A stretch of DNA of 64,000 bases from Limnohabitans_A sp048020265 (GCF_048020265.1 NZ_CP171843.1:1674001-1738000), one strand, 5' to 3'. Positions 49,247 through 58,319 are shown, counted from the first letter of the stretch. Translations and numbers: made by a program. The notes: generated by a model from the sequence alone, not told the origin.

Positions 49247-50199
49247 AGCAACGCCCCGTTGACGCCATCGCCCTGGTGGGGCCCACGGCCAGCGGCAAAA
49301 CCGCTGCCGCACTGGCCTTGGCGCACAGCCTGCAGCCCCACGGCGGCGCAGAAATCATCAGCGTTGACTCGGCCCTGGTCTACCGGGGCATGGACATTGG
49401 CACCGCCAAACCCAGCCGCGAAGAGCTGACCGCCGTACCGCACCACCTGATCGACACCCTGGACCCGCTGCAAAGCTACAGCGCCGCCGAATTCGCCAAA
49501 GATGCGACCACCCTCATCCGGGACATCCGCGCACGCGGCAAAACCCCGCTGCTGGTGGGCGGCACCATGCTCTACCTGAAGGCCCTGCTCGAAGGGCTGA
49601 ACGACATGCCCCCGGCCGACCCCGAGGTGCGGGCAGACATCCACGCCCGCGCCGCGCGGCTGGGCTGGCCCGCCCTGCATGCCGAACTGGCGCAGGTGGA
49701 CCCGCAAACTGCCGCCCGCCTGGCCCCCGGCGACAGCCAGCGCATTGGCCGGGCGCTCGAAGTCTGGACCGCCACCGGACAAAGCCTGTCGTCCTTTCAC
49801 CAAAACGCCAAGGCCGCAGCGCCCGACTGGCACATCCCCGTCATCAGCCTGGAGCCGCTGGACCGGGCTTGGCTGCACCAGCGCATTGCCCAGCGCTTTG
49901 ATCACATGATGGCGACCGGCTTCATGGACGAGGTTAAGGCCTTGCGCCAACGCGGCGACCTGAACCCGGACCTGCCGTCCATGCGCTGCGTGGGTTACCG
50001 CCAAGCCTGGCAAGGGCTTCAAGAGGGCTGGCCGGAGAGCGAAATCCGAGAACGCGGGATTTTTGCCACCCGGCAGTTGGCCAAACGCCAGATCACCTGG
50101 CTGCGCAGCATGCCTTCGCGCTGCGTAGTGCAAGCCGACGGCCCACACCCCGTCGCCTCGGCCGTCACGGCACAGGCCCAGACCTGGATGTCCGCATGA
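49243..50199 (+). CDS. miaA: tRNA dimethylallyltransferase
   Basis: 318 residues from ATG at 49243. It transfers a dimethylallyl group to A37 of tRNAs reading UNN codons. P-loop GPTASGKT (13-20), the SVDSALVYRGMDIGTAKP segment with the catalytic Asp, VPHHLIDTLDP, VGGTMLYLKAL, and PGDSQRIGRALEVW. The late MRCVGYRQAW and RQLAKRQITWLR motifs are complete. The usual mutL-miaA pairing is split here by the MFS gene. Overlaps the following SGNH gene by 4 bp. Confidence 0.97.
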   Translation: MKQRPVDAIALVGPTASGKTAAALALAHSLQPHGGAEIISVDSALVYRGMDIGTAKPSREELTAVPHHLIDTLDPLQSYSAAEFAKDATTLIRDIRARGKTPLLVGGTMLYLKALLEGLNDMPPADPEVRADIHARAARLGWPALHAELAQVDPQTAARLAPGDSQRIGRALEVWTATGQSLSSFHQNAKAAAPDWHIPVISLEPLDRAWLHQRIAQRFDHMMATGFMDEVKALRQRGDLNPDLPSMRCVGYRQAWQGLQEGWPESEIRERGIFATRQLAKRQITWLRSMPSRCVVQADGPHPVASAVTAQAQTWMSA

Positions 50200-51707
50200 G
50201 CCTGCTTGCCCCACACCCTGCAAAGGACAGGCGTCTGAGCCTGTATTTTTGGGGGCTGATGCTGTGGTGCTTCAGCCCGCTGGCTGTGTCAGCGCCCGAC
50301 CTGACGGCCATGCCCATGGCGCAGCAAGCGCTGCAGATCAGCAACTCGGGGGCCGCCCCTGTCAGCCTGGTGTGCCCACGCAAAGGCCCGCCCAGCACAC
50401 GCCCCAGCGCCCCTGTGGCCGAACCCACCGAAATCCCCGACGACGACGAGGTCGCGCAAGCGCTGCAAGAAGCGAGCGCCGAGCGCACCGCGCCGACCGC
50501 TCTGGCTGGCCCACGGCTGCAAGGCGATCCGCGCGGCTGGCGCATCGCGGTGTGGGGCGACAGCCACATGGCCGCGGCTTTTTTCAGCGACCAGATGGTG
50601 CGCCAACTGGTCCCGGCTGAGGCAACAGTCACCAGCCGCTTTGTCCATGCCGGCGTCGGCCACGGGGGCGTGCGGGCGCTGGTGCGCAAAACCTGTTTGT
50701 CTGGCGACTGGGGCCGCGAAATGGCTTATGCCCACGCCGACGCTGCGGCCGCCCCAGGCCCAGGCATGACGAGCCTGGTGGCCAAACGCCCCGGCGCCAC
50801 ACTGGCGCTGGACCTGCGCGACGCCCAAGGGCTTGCCCGCCACAACCGCCTGCAGATCCTGCACCACGGCGATGGCCCAGGCCTCACCCGGCTGGCCATC
50901 AGCGTGGACGGCGAAACCGAGACACTGGTGCCACTCGAGCCAGCCGCAGGCCCAAGCGCCTTAACGCTGGAGACCCGGGTGCCGCTGTCCACCTTGCAGA
51001 TCCGCGTGGTCGAGGGGGCCTTCCGCTTTCAGGGCCTCAAGCTGCCCGAAACACCAGCGCCCGCCGCATCGGCCCTGCACCTGGATTTGTTCGCCTACCC
51101 GGGGGCCACCATGGCGGGCTGGGTGCGCAGCGATTTGGGCTATTTGGCGTCCTGGTTCACCGACCAAGCCTACGACCTGGCCTTGATCGCCTTTGGCACC
51201 AACGAGGGCAACGACCCGCGCTTCAACGAAGACGCTTACCGGGACACGCTCTCACGGGCGCTGGGCAATTTCCGCCGGGTCTTTCCACAAACCCAGTGCG
51301 TGCTGATCGGACCGGGCGACCGGGGCATTCGGGTGACCAAGTCCAGAGCCACCAAGCGGCCCAAGGCAGCAGCCAACGCCAAAAACCAGACTTCCAAAAA
51401 ACAGGTGCCCAAAGGCAAAGCTGCCCCCAAAGCACCGCCTCAGACGGCCAAAGCCGCCCCTGCCGCCCAGTTGCTCAAATACGCCCGCATCCACGAGCGC
51501 ATCGGGCAAATCCAGGCCGACTTGGCGGCGCAACACGGCTGCCAGGCCTGGAGCATGCAAAACGCCATGGGCGGCGTGGGCAGCGCCTACACCTGGGCGC
51601 GCAAGAGCCCGGCGCTCATGGCGCCTGACCTGATCCACTTCACGCCGGCTGGTTACCGTGAACTGGCCAACACCTTCATGGTCGACTTCGGCCTGGCCAA
51701 ACCATGA
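50196..51707 (+). CDS. Exported SGNH/GDSL hydrolase with inserted beta domain (paralog 1)
   Basis: 503 residues. Signal peptide region LYFWGLMLWCFSPLAVSA at about 16-33. The catalytic serine lies in WGDSHMAA (Ser about 123); block III-like GTNEGND is near residue 334 and the Asp/His pair in DLIHFTPAGY near 480. Between Ser and GTN lie about 200 residues, mostly beta, resembling the inserted carbohydrate-binding domain of Ape1-type peptidoglycan O-acetylesterases. A Lys/Ala/Pro-rich low-complexity insertion occupies about 375-425. Likely a periplasmic acyl- or acetylesterase on a cell-envelope glycan. Coupled by overlaps to miaA and to the acyltransferase gene; paralogous to the gene at 55054. 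Confidence 0.85.
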   Translation: MSLLAPHPAKDRRLSLYFWGLMLWCFSPLAVSAPDLTAMPMAQQALQISNSGAAPVSLVCPRKGPPSTRPSAPVAEPTEIPDDDEVAQALQEASAERTAPTALAGPRLQGDPRGWRIAVWGDSHMAAAFFSDQMVRQLVPAEATVTSRFVHAGVGHGGVRALVRKTCLSGDWGREMAYAHADAAAAPGPGMTSLVAKRPGATLALDLRDAQGLARHNRLQILHHGDGPGLTRLAISVDGETETLVPLEPAAGPSALTLETRVPLSTLQIRVVEGAFRFQGLKLPETPAPAASALHLDLFAYPGATMAGWVRSDLGYLASWFTDQAYDLALIAFGTNEGNDPRFNEDAYRDTLSRALGNFRRVFPQTQCVLIGPGDRGIRVTKSRATKRPKAAANAKNQTSKKQVPKGKAAPKAPPQTAKAAPAAQLLKYARIHERIGQIQADLAAQHGCQAWSMQNAMGGVGSAYTWARKSPALMAPDLIHFTPAGYRELANTFMVDFGLAKP

Positions 51708-53746
51708 GCGCCTTGGCGCGTTTGCCGGGACTCGACGGCCTGCGCGGCGTGGCCGTGCTGGCCGTGATCGGCTACCACCTGAACCTGGGCCATTTTTTGC
51801 CTGCGGGTTTTTTGGGGGTGGACATCTTTTTCACCGTCTCGGGTTTCATCATCACGGCGCTGCTGCTGCAGGAGCACGCCCAGACCGGGCGCATCGATTT
51901 CCCGGCGTTTTACCTGCGCCGTGCACGGCGGCTGTTCCCGGCGGCCTTGGTCATGCTGCTCTTGCTGGTGCCGCTCACGCCGCTGTTTCAGCCCGCCGCC
52001 CTGCCGCGTTTGCGCGAAGACCTGCCCGCTGCCTTTTTGTACCTGTCCAACTGGTGGCAGATCGTCGCGCAGCAGTCGTATTTCGAGGCGATCGAGCAAC
52101 CCCGGCTGCTGCAGCACCTGTGGTCTTTGGCGGTGGAAGAGCAGTATTACCTGCTGTGGCCCCTGGCGGCGTTGTGGCTGTTGAACCGGACCGGCCGCAC
52201 GGGCCTGGGCGTGGCGGCGGGCTTGATCGCCGTGGCCAGCACAGTCTGGATGGCCTGGCTGTACACCACGCAACTGGAGGGCGGCGACCCCAGCCGCGTG
52301 TACCTGGGCACCGACACCCATTTGATGGGCTTGCTGGCCGGATCGGCCCTGGCCGCCTGGTGGAACCCCTGGAAAATCCGCATGGCTTCTCAGGCCAGCG
52401 ACGAAATCCTGAACCTGGCGGGCACCGCCGCGCTGGCGGCCCTGATCTGGGGCATGGCCGAAACCCACGAAGGCATGCCCGGGCTGTACCAAGGCGGCTT
52501 TTTGCTGGCGGCCTTGCTCACCTGCGTGGTGATCGGCGCGGCCACCCGCGAAGGCACTTGGGTGGCCTGGATGCTCTCGACCCGCCCGATGCTGTGGCTC
52601 GGTGCCCGGTCGTATTCGCTGTACCTGTGGCATTGGCCGGTGGTGGTCTGGCTGCGGCCTTCCACCCAAGCCGACGCGCTGGAGCTGACCTGGGTCAACG
52701 CCGCCCGCCTGGTGATCACACTGCTTTGCGCGGAAGCCTCTTACCGCTGGGTGGAAACCCGCTGGATACACAACGCCCGGGCCAAGCCATGGCGCCGCAA
52801 CACCACGGTGGCCGCTGCGGCGCTGGTGGTGGTCAACGCCGCCGTTCTGACCTTCGTGCCCGGCACGCTGCCTACAAGCGAGGGCACGCCAACTGCCAGC
52901 GCCAAGCCTGCAGAACTCAGCCCCACCACAGGGCCGACCGCCACCCCGACCCTGAACACAGCACCTCTGCACGCCCCGAAGGCAGACCCCGTTCATCCCG
53001 CAGCGGCCCATGCCCAGCCACTGACGCCCCCCGGCATCCGCGGCACCCATTACCAAAAAGTCACCCTGGTGGGCGACTCGGTTTTGCTGGGGGCCAGCCC
53101 CTATCTGCAGCGCCGCCTGCCATCGGCCTCGGTGGATGCCAAAGTGGGCCGACAAGGCAGCGATGGCCTGAAGCTGGTGCAAAGCCTGCGCGAGACCGCG
53201 CAGCTGGGCGACGCAGCGGTCATCCATTTGGGCACTAATGGGTATTTGGCAGAAAAACAGTTCCGAGCTCTGCTGGCGCAACTGAGCGACCGCAAAACGG
53301 TGGTGGTGCTGAATGTGTACGGTGCCAGGCGCTGGACCGGCCCCAACAACGAGCTGATCGGGCGGGTCAGCCAGAGCTTTGACAATGTGCGGCTGGTGGA
53401 CTGGCATGCGATCGGCCAGGCCAACCCGGACTATTTCGTGCAAGACGGCATCCACCTGTCGGGCAGCGGCATTCATGCTTATTACAACCAGATCCGCATG
53501 GCCTTGGGCCAACCCGAGGTCACGGTCAACGGACCCACACTGCGGCAAGTCAAACGACCGCCACTGCGCAAAGGCAGCGGTATGCCCGTGAGTGCCCCCC
53601 CGGCTTCATCTTCGGCGGCAACTTCGGCTGCTCCTTCGCCCGCCACCATGCCCCTTGCAGCACCGGTGCCCCTCCCTTCACCTGCGCCCACCGAAGCAGG
53701 CAAAGCAGCCCCCGAGACGACGGCCCCACCCCCATCAGGTGGCTGA
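51704..53746 (+). CDS. Acyltransferase-3 / SGNH fusion (OafA/YrhL-type O-acyltransferase)
   Basis: 680 residues. The N-terminal membrane domain (about 1-350) is an Acyl_transf_3: LDGLRGVAVLAVIGYH with the essential His, FFTVSGFIITALLL, YLRRARRLFPA and HLWSLAVEEQYYLLWP. A linker follows, then an extracytoplasmic SGNH domain (about 450-610) with LVGDSVLLGAS, HLGTNGY and the DGIHLSGSGIHAYY Asp/His pair. A Pro/Ala-rich tail ends the protein. This architecture O-acetylates lipopolysaccharide, peptidoglycan or exopolysaccharide; the target is not shown by sequence. Overlaps the SGNH hydrolase gene by 4 bp. Confidence 0.92.
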   Translation: MSALARLPGLDGLRGVAVLAVIGYHLNLGHFLPAGFLGVDIFFTVSGFIITALLLQEHAQTGRIDFPAFYLRRARRLFPAALVMLLLLVPLTPLFQPAALPRLREDLPAAFLYLSNWWQIVAQQSYFEAIEQPRLLQHLWSLAVEEQYYLLWPLAALWLLNRTGRTGLGVAAGLIAVASTVWMAWLYTTQLEGGDPSRVYLGTDTHLMGLLAGSALAAWWNPWKIRMASQASDEILNLAGTAALAALIWGMAETHEGMPGLYQGGFLLAALLTCVVIGAATREGTWVAWMLSTRPMLWLGARSYSLYLWHWPVVVWLRPSTQADALELTWVNAARLVITLLCAEASYRWVETRWIHNARAKPWRRNTTVAAAALVVVNAAVLTFVPGTLPTSEGTPTASAKPAELSPTTGPTATPTLNTAPLHAPKADPVHPAAAHAQPLTPPGIRGTHYQKVTLVGDSVLLGASPYLQRRLPSASVDAKVGRQGSDGLKLVQSLRETAQLGDAAVIHLGTNGYLAEKQFRALLAQLSDRKTVVVLNVYGARRWTGPNNELIGRVSQSFDNVRLVDWHAIGQANPDYFVQDGIHLSGSGIHAYYNQIRMALGQPEVTVNGPTLRQVKRPPLRKGSGMPVSAPPASSSAATSAAPSPATMPLAAPVPLPSPAPTEAGKAAPETTAPPPSGG

Positions 53747-53761
53747 ACCCTCGCTCCTGTG

Positions 53762-54880
53762 TCAGGGCAAGACTTTGGGCGTGCCGAGTTCGGCGTAAGG
53801 CGACTGGCGCCACTGCCGCGAGCTGGCCAGCGGCAAGGCCGCAGCACTCGGCAACATGTTCAAGGCACTCAGACCCGCATCTTGGGTGAGTGCTTGGCCG
53901 CCGCGCAAACCCAAGACCTGCGCGGTGGTGGGCAAAGGCGTACTGGCCAATGCCGGCACACTGTCCTGCAGGCGCTGGGCGGTCTGGATGACCGAAGCCA
54001 GCACTTTGGCGTAATTGGGTGCGGTGGCGTAACCGGCTTGCTGCAAGGCGCTGGCAAAGGCCTGTGGGTCGCCCAGGTTGCGCATGGCATTCGCATAACG
54101 CGGGCTCTGGCTGATCAGGCGGGCATAGTCGTTGAACGACTCCTGGTAACTGCCGTAGGCGCGAAACTGCCCCCGCACTTTTTGCGCAGCGCCGTTGATG
54201 AATTCGGTGGTCCAGATCTCGGCCACAGGCCCCTTCCAGTTGGCACCCGCGCGGATGCCAAACAGGTTGTGGGAGGTGCGGCCATCGTCAAAACGGATTT
54301 CGTGCTGGCCCCAACCGGTTTCGAGCGCAGCCTGCGCCACCATGAACGTGGCTGGAATACCGCTGGTCGCCTGGGCTTGGCGGGCGGCTTGGGCATGCTG
54401 GGCCAGAAAAGCCCTGGCGCCAGCCGAAGCCGGGCCGTCCGAAGAGCCCGCCACACGGCTGGCGGGGGCTGTGGGTCTGGGCGCGGCACCCGCCCAAGGG
54501 GTGTCCGGCAGACCCGGTGAGTTGGGCTGCAAAGCCTCAGCCATGGCCAAGCTGGTGGCCGACGACAGGTCAATCCGTTGGTCCGGGTAAATCAGGTTGG
54601 CGTTGGGGATGCCGTTGTCAGCCGCCACCTTGAGCGCCACGCGGTACAGCTGGTCGCCCGACAGCTGCAGCGAAGCCTGGGTTTCCTGCAAGCGTTTTTG
54701 AATCAAGCCGCTCAGGGTGTCCCCCGGGCGCACCGTGACCACCTCGCCCGGCTGGGTGAGGCTGGACAAGGCCTGAGAAAATGCCACCCCCTGTGTGCCC
54801 GAACGCGCAGACGCACCCGCTAGGCGGTCCGATGATTCGGACGCCGAGGGGGTGAAGGGCGTGACAGCAAGCAGGGTCAT
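53762..54880 (-). CDS. LysM-glucosaminidase (FlgJ C-terminal-like peptidoglycan hydrolase)
   Basis: 372 residues from ATG at 54880; GTG at 54901 is an alternative. LysM-like segment at about 50-105 (VVTVRPGDTLSGLIQKRL and NLIYPDQRIDL). Glucosaminidase domain at about 165-310, with FMVAQAALETGWG carrying the catalytic Glu, HNLFGIRAG, and the FRAYGSYQESFNDYARLI motif. It cleaves the glycan strand, like the C-terminal half of FlgJ. The N-terminal rod-scaffold domain of FlgJ is missing and no flagellar genes are near. No signal peptide is evident, so export is unexplained. It lies convergent to the acyltransferase gene, 15 bp away, and divergent from the second SGNH gene. Confidence 0.88.
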   Translation of the reverse strand: MTLLAVTPFTPSASESSDRLAGASARSGTQGVAFSQALSSLTQPGEVVTVRPGDTLSGLIQKRLQETQASLQLSGDQLYRVALKVAADNGIPNANLIYPDQRIDLSSATSLAMAEALQPNSPGLPDTPWAGAAPRPTAPASRVAGSSDGPASAGARAFLAQHAQAARQAQATSGIPATFMVAQAALETGWGQHEIRFDDGRTSHNLFGIRAGANWKGPVAEIWTTEFINGAAQKVRGQFRAYGSYQESFNDYARLISQSPRYANAMRNLGDPQAFASALQQAGYATAPNYAKVLASVIQTAQRLQDSVPALASTPLPTTAQVLGLRGGQALTQDAGLSALNMLPSAAALPLASSRQWRQSPYAELGTPKVLP

Positions 54881-55053
54881 GGCATCATGGGTGACCGGCA
54901 CAGAAGGTGCGCGGACACCGGAAAATTGACGGATATTTCACAGTCTGTGAGTCAAAAAGCAATTTTCGAGCCTGAAATCAAGCCAAGCCCCACTCAGAAG
55001 ACCAACACCTAAGTGGTACAAACACACCTCACACGTTTTAACGGACGCATTTT

Positions 55054-56310
55054 TTGACACCGGTCTTTGCCCGATTTGCCGCCGCACTCCTGGCGGCCTG
55101 CTGCCCGCTCGGCGCCCTCGCTGGGCCGGACATGGCACTGCTGCGCGTGAGCGGGCCAAGCCAGCCGACCGAGTTCAACTGCCCGGCCAGCAAGTCACGG
55201 GCATTGGCCAACGCGCCGCGCTCTGGCCCAGTGGCAGAAGATCCGCCAGCCAGCTTTGTGGCTGCTTACACTGCGCCCGACCATAACCACACACCCGGGC
55301 TCAAAATCGGCCTGTGGGGCGACAGCCACACGGCATCGGGCACCTTCACCGACAACCTGCTGGAGGCCCTGCGCCTGCCACGCACCCAAACCCACCCCAG
55401 CTTCATCGCCCCGACTTTCGGGCTCAAGGGCATCCGACACCCGCTGCGCCGCGCCTGTCTGAGTGACGACTGGCAACTGAGCTTGGCCTTTCGATCGGCC
55501 CACGAAAGCCCCCAGGCGTACGCCAAATCCCTGGCTCACCTGGGCACCGACAACCCGGGCGCTTACCTGTGGCTGGACTTTCGCTACCCCGATGTCCAAA
55601 CCCGCCTGACATGGGCCGACATCCACTTTTCCAAAGACCAGGCCGAGCGCACGCTGGTCCTGGGCATCCGCGTCGATGACGGTACCGAAGCCATCGTCAA
55701 CCTGGGGCCCGACAGCCCTCAGCGCCTGCGGGTGCAGGGCGAGCAAGCCTTTGCCACACTGCGCTTGCGGGTCATCGCCGGTCAACTGCGCATCGACGGC
55801 ATCGCCCCGGTGTACGAAGGCAAAACACAGGTCGTGCTGGATGTGTTCAGCATCCCCGGTGCCACCGCCAAGGGCTGGCGTGTGGTGGACACGGCCCAGC
55901 TGCGCCAGCAAGACCCGCTGGCCGTCGGCTACGACGTGGTCATGCTGCAATCGGGCACCAACGAATCGCTGGACCCGGACTTCAAGGTCGGGCTTTACGA
56001 AGCCCAGCTGAGTGCCAGCCTCACCCGCCTGAAAACCGCCTACCCCCGGGCCCGCTGCATCCTGATCGGCCCGCCAGACGCCAAAAGATCGTCCAACACC
56101 GTGCGCCTGATCAACGACAGCCAATACCGCCTGGCCAGCGCCAAGGGCTGCGCCCACTGGCACTGGCAAAAAGCCATGGGCGGCCCCGGCGCCGCACAGC
56201 GCTGGCTGGCCAACGGCTGGATGCAAACCGACCTGCTGCACCTGACGCCCGAGGGCTACGCCCAAAGCGCACGCAGCATGGCGAGTGTGGTGCCGATCAA
56301 GGGGCGATGA
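55054..56310 (+). CDS. Exported SGNH/GDSL hydrolase (paralog 2)
   Basis: 418 residues with TTG start at 55054, followed by a signal peptide ARFAAALLAACCPLGALA. Catalytic Ser91 in WGDSHTAS, an RRACLSDDWQ segment matching RKTCLSGDWG of paralog 1, block III SGTNESLD, and Asp/His in DLLHLTPEGY near 395. The same inserted beta region lies between the Ser and GTN blocks. It lacks the Lys/Ala/Pro-rich insertion of paralog 1. The KAMGGPGAAQRW segment parallels NAMGGVGSAYTW there. Probable envelope-glycan esterase; substrate unknown. Confidence 0.83.
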   Translation: MTPVFARFAAALLAACCPLGALAGPDMALLRVSGPSQPTEFNCPASKSRALANAPRSGPVAEDPPASFVAAYTAPDHNHTPGLKIGLWGDSHTASGTFTDNLLEALRLPRTQTHPSFIAPTFGLKGIRHPLRRACLSDDWQLSLAFRSAHESPQAYAKSLAHLGTDNPGAYLWLDFRYPDVQTRLTWADIHFSKDQAERTLVLGIRVDDGTEAIVNLGPDSPQRLRVQGEQAFATLRLRVIAGQLRIDGIAPVYEGKTQVVLDVFSIPGATAKGWRVVDTAQLRQQDPLAVGYDVVMLQSGTNESLDPDFKVGLYEAQLSASLTRLKTAYPRARCILIGPPDAKRSSNTVRLINDSQYRLASAKGCAHWHWQKAMGGPGAAQRWLANGWMQTDLLHLTPEGYAQSARSMASVVPIKGR

Positions 56311-56341
56311 GGTGCGTCATCAAGGAGCTTGCTGAGCCCCC

Positions 56342-56743
56342 TCAGTCTCGCCCCTGCCGCGAGGCCTTGATCTTCGACTGCATCGCCTTACCCTCCAACC
56401 GCCGCTGCACCGAGCCATAAGTGGGCTTGGTCGCCTTGCGGGGTTTGGGGGGCTTGGCGTATTGGTCCAGCGTTTCATACAGCCGTGCCCAGGCATCCAC
56501 CCGGTTGGCTTCTTGGGTGCGGTGGCGCTGGGCCTTGAGGATGAACACACCTTCCTGCGTCAAGCGGCTGTCACCCGACTGCAGCCAACGCTGCTTGACG
56601 TCGTCGGGCAAAGATGAGCCTGCCACATCAAAGCGCAGCTGGATGGCGCTGGAGACTTTGTTGACGTTTTGGCCGCCAGGGCCTTGCGCCCGGATGGCAC
56701 TCATCTCCACTTCAGCGTCGTCGATGTGCAGGGCGTGTTTCAT
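56342..56743 (-). CDS. arfB: Alternative ribosome-rescue factor B (peptidyl-tRNA hydrolase, ICT1-type)
   Basis: 133 residues. It releases peptides from ribosomes stalled without a stop codon. The class I release-factor GGQ motif lies in RAQGPGGQNVNKVSSAIQL (GGQ near residue 23). The basic C-terminal tail (PKPRKATKPTYGSVQRRLEGK) that enters the empty mRNA channel is complete. Length is normal. Confidence 0.95.
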   Translation of the reverse strand: MKHALHIDDAEVEMSAIRAQGPGGQNVNKVSSAIQLRFDVAGSSLPDDVKQRWLQSGDSRLTQEGVFILKAQRHRTQEANRVDAWARLYETLDQYAKPPKPRKATKPTYGSVQRRLEGKAMQSKIKASRQGRD

Positions 56744-56760
56744 GTTGCAGTCTTATCTCT

Positions 56761-56833
56761 GTAGGAGGTCGCCCCTGCGGCCGAAAATATTTTTGATGAG
56801 GCCATCATTCGCGAGCGGGGGCTCGCTCCTACC
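56761..56833. repeat. REP-like element 4 (complete, paired)
   Basis: Two inverted related halves: GTAGGAGGTCGCCCC with TGCGGCCGAA on the left, and ATTCGCGAGCGGGGGCTCGC followed by TCCTAC on the right, separated by an AT-rich spacer. This is the most complete copy in the window and resembles paired REP (BIME-like) elements of pseudomonads. Confidence 0.75.
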
Positions 56834-56863
56834 GAGACACAGCCACCCAAGGTGCGCTAGCAC

Positions 56864-57385
56864 TTACTGCAGCGGACCCTTGAGGTTTTCAGGAATGGGC
56901 AAGGGCATGACCTCGATACCCTCTTCCAGCAAAGCCTCAGTTTCTTCGCGGGTGGCTTGGCCCCGAATGTTGCGCTCTTCGCGTTCGCCGTAATGGATTT
57001 TGCGGGCCTCTTCGGCAAACTTGGGGCCGACATCTTCGGTATTGGCCATGACGTGGCGCACCATGTTCATCATGGCCACATGCATTTGCTGCAAAGTGTC
57101 GGGGGCGAACGCAAGATCTGCGCTTGCGGGGCTCGCGCCTTGGGGAGCAGGCACCGCTGAGGCCTGGGCACTGGCTGCAGCATCACCCGAGTTTGCGGAT
57201 GCAGCCGGGGACACGCCATGTCCCAGATTCAAGCGTGGTGCCGAGAGCATTTTGACGATCTCGCTGTCGTTGCACACCGGGCACGTGACCAAGCCCCGCG
57301 CGCGCTGCGCGTCGTAGTCGTCTTGCGAGCCAAACCAGCCTTCAAAGCTGTGGCCCTGCGAACATTGAAGGTCGAGGACTTTCAT
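56864..57385 (-). CDS. DUF1178 family protein
   Basis: 173 residues. N-terminal MKVLDLQCSQGHSFEGWFGS with a C-x2-G-H pair and a CPVCNDSEIVKMLSAPRL motif resemble a zinc ribbon (Cys-Cys pairs at about 8 and 35-38). A Pro/Ala/Ser-rich linker follows, then a helical C-terminal domain. The highly conserved AEEARKIHYGEREERNIRGQA segment near residue 130 is the family hallmark. Function unknown. Conserved next to the NUDIX and nuo genes in Burkholderiales. Confidence 0.92.
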   Translation of the reverse strand: MKVLDLQCSQGHSFEGWFGSQDDYDAQRARGLVTCPVCNDSEIVKMLSAPRLNLGHGVSPAASANSGDAAASAQASAVPAPQGASPASADLAFAPDTLQQMHVAMMNMVRHVMANTEDVGPKFAEEARKIHYGEREERNIRGQATREETEALLEEGIEVMPLPIPENLKGPLQ

Positions 57386-57397
57386 GGGCGGTGTGTT

Positions 57398-57982
57398 TCA
57401 GGGCAAGGATTGCCAAGTCAGCGGCCAATGGCCTGACAGGGTATTTTGCAACCAAAGCGCACCGGTGAGGGTTTTGGCATCGGTGACTTGCCCGTCCCGG
57501 CACCAGGCCATCAACTGCGCGGGCGTGGCGGTGAACACGTCCAGAAACTCTTCGGCATCGAGTTGCCGTTCGCCCAGGCTCAGGTCTTTGGCGAACCAGA
57601 TCTCGATCACCTCGGTCGAGTAAGCAATCACCGGGTGCAAAACCCCTGCTCTCGCCCACTGACGCGCGCTGTAGCCGGTTTCTTCGAGCAGCTCGCGCTG
57701 GGCACACAACCACGGGTCTTCACCCGCATCGAGCTTGCCAGCGGGGAACTCGATCATGACTAGCCCCACCGGGTAACGGTATTGGCGCTCCAGCACCAAG
57801 CGCATGCCCTCGGGTGTGTCCAGCATGGGGATGACCATCACCGCACCGGGGTGGACCACATATTCACGCGTGGCCAAGGCCTGGTTAGGCAGACGCACCG
57901 TGTCACGAAAGGCGTTGAGAAAATGGCCGTGCAGCAACTCTTGCTGGCTGACCTTGTGCTCGATCAGATGATCGTCAGACAT
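57398..57982 (-). CDS. NUDIX hydrolase (ADP-ribose pyrophosphatase-like)
   Basis: 194 residues with the Nudix box GKLDAGEDPWLCAQRELLEETGY (shown in parts: G-x5-E and REL-x-EE), preceded by LVMIEFPAG as in ADP-ribose pyrophosphatases. The N-terminal strands (REYVVHPGAVMVIPML) form the dimerising domain of the NudF group. Substrate is inferred from the family only. 13 bp before the DUF1178 gene in the same direction. Confidence 0.9.
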   Translation of the reverse strand: MSDDHLIEHKVSQQELLHGHFLNAFRDTVRLPNQALATREYVVHPGAVMVIPMLDTPEGMRLVLERQYRYPVGLVMIEFPAGKLDAGEDPWLCAQRELLEETGYSARQWARAGVLHPVIAYSTEVIEIWFAKDLSLGERQLDAEEFLDVFTATPAQLMAWCRDGQVTDAKTLTGALWLQNTLSGHWPLTWQSLP

Positions 57983-58006
57983 GCGTGTGCGCAGACCGGC
58001 AGGCGT

Positions 58007-58309
58007 TCAATGCTTGCGGTGCATCAGGTAGCGGTAGACAAAACCCGGAAAGGCCAGCGTCACAAACATGGTGCCGGTGACCGCGTAAAACTCCCAGCCT
58101 TGGGGCGCGATCTGACCGCTGTGATTTTCAAGTGCCAGGCCGATGCCGCCGACCACAAAGTACAGCACCACCAATTCGGCCAAGCGCCAATGCAATGGTT
58201 TGGTGCCGCGCTGCGGTCCCACCAAAAAAATACGCTGATTGGCAAACGGCAAATTGGCAGCCAGCAAAGCCAACACCACCAAAAAACCGATTTGCGCAGA
58301 AACAGACAT
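58007..58309 (-). CDS. DUF2818 family membrane protein
   Basis: 100 residues, three hydrophobic segments: an N-terminal helix IGFLVVLALLAANLPF, a central LVVLYFVVGGIGLAL and a C-terminal GTMFVTLAFPGFVYRYL. DUF2818 is a small membrane protein found directly after nuoN in betaproteobacteria; it may be linked to complex I assembly, but no function is known. Ten bp after nuoN. Confidence 0.9.
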   Translation of the reverse strand: MSVSAQIGFLVVLALLAANLPFANQRIFLVGPQRGTKPLHWRLAELVVLYFVVGGIGLALENHSGQIAPQGWEFYAVTGTMFVTLAFPGFVYRYLMHRKH

Positions 58310-58319
58310 GCGGCACCGA

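Noticed and set aside
51653..53548. 631-codon minus-strand frame
   Set aside because: Antisense to the acyltransferase gene, which has clear catalytic motifs.
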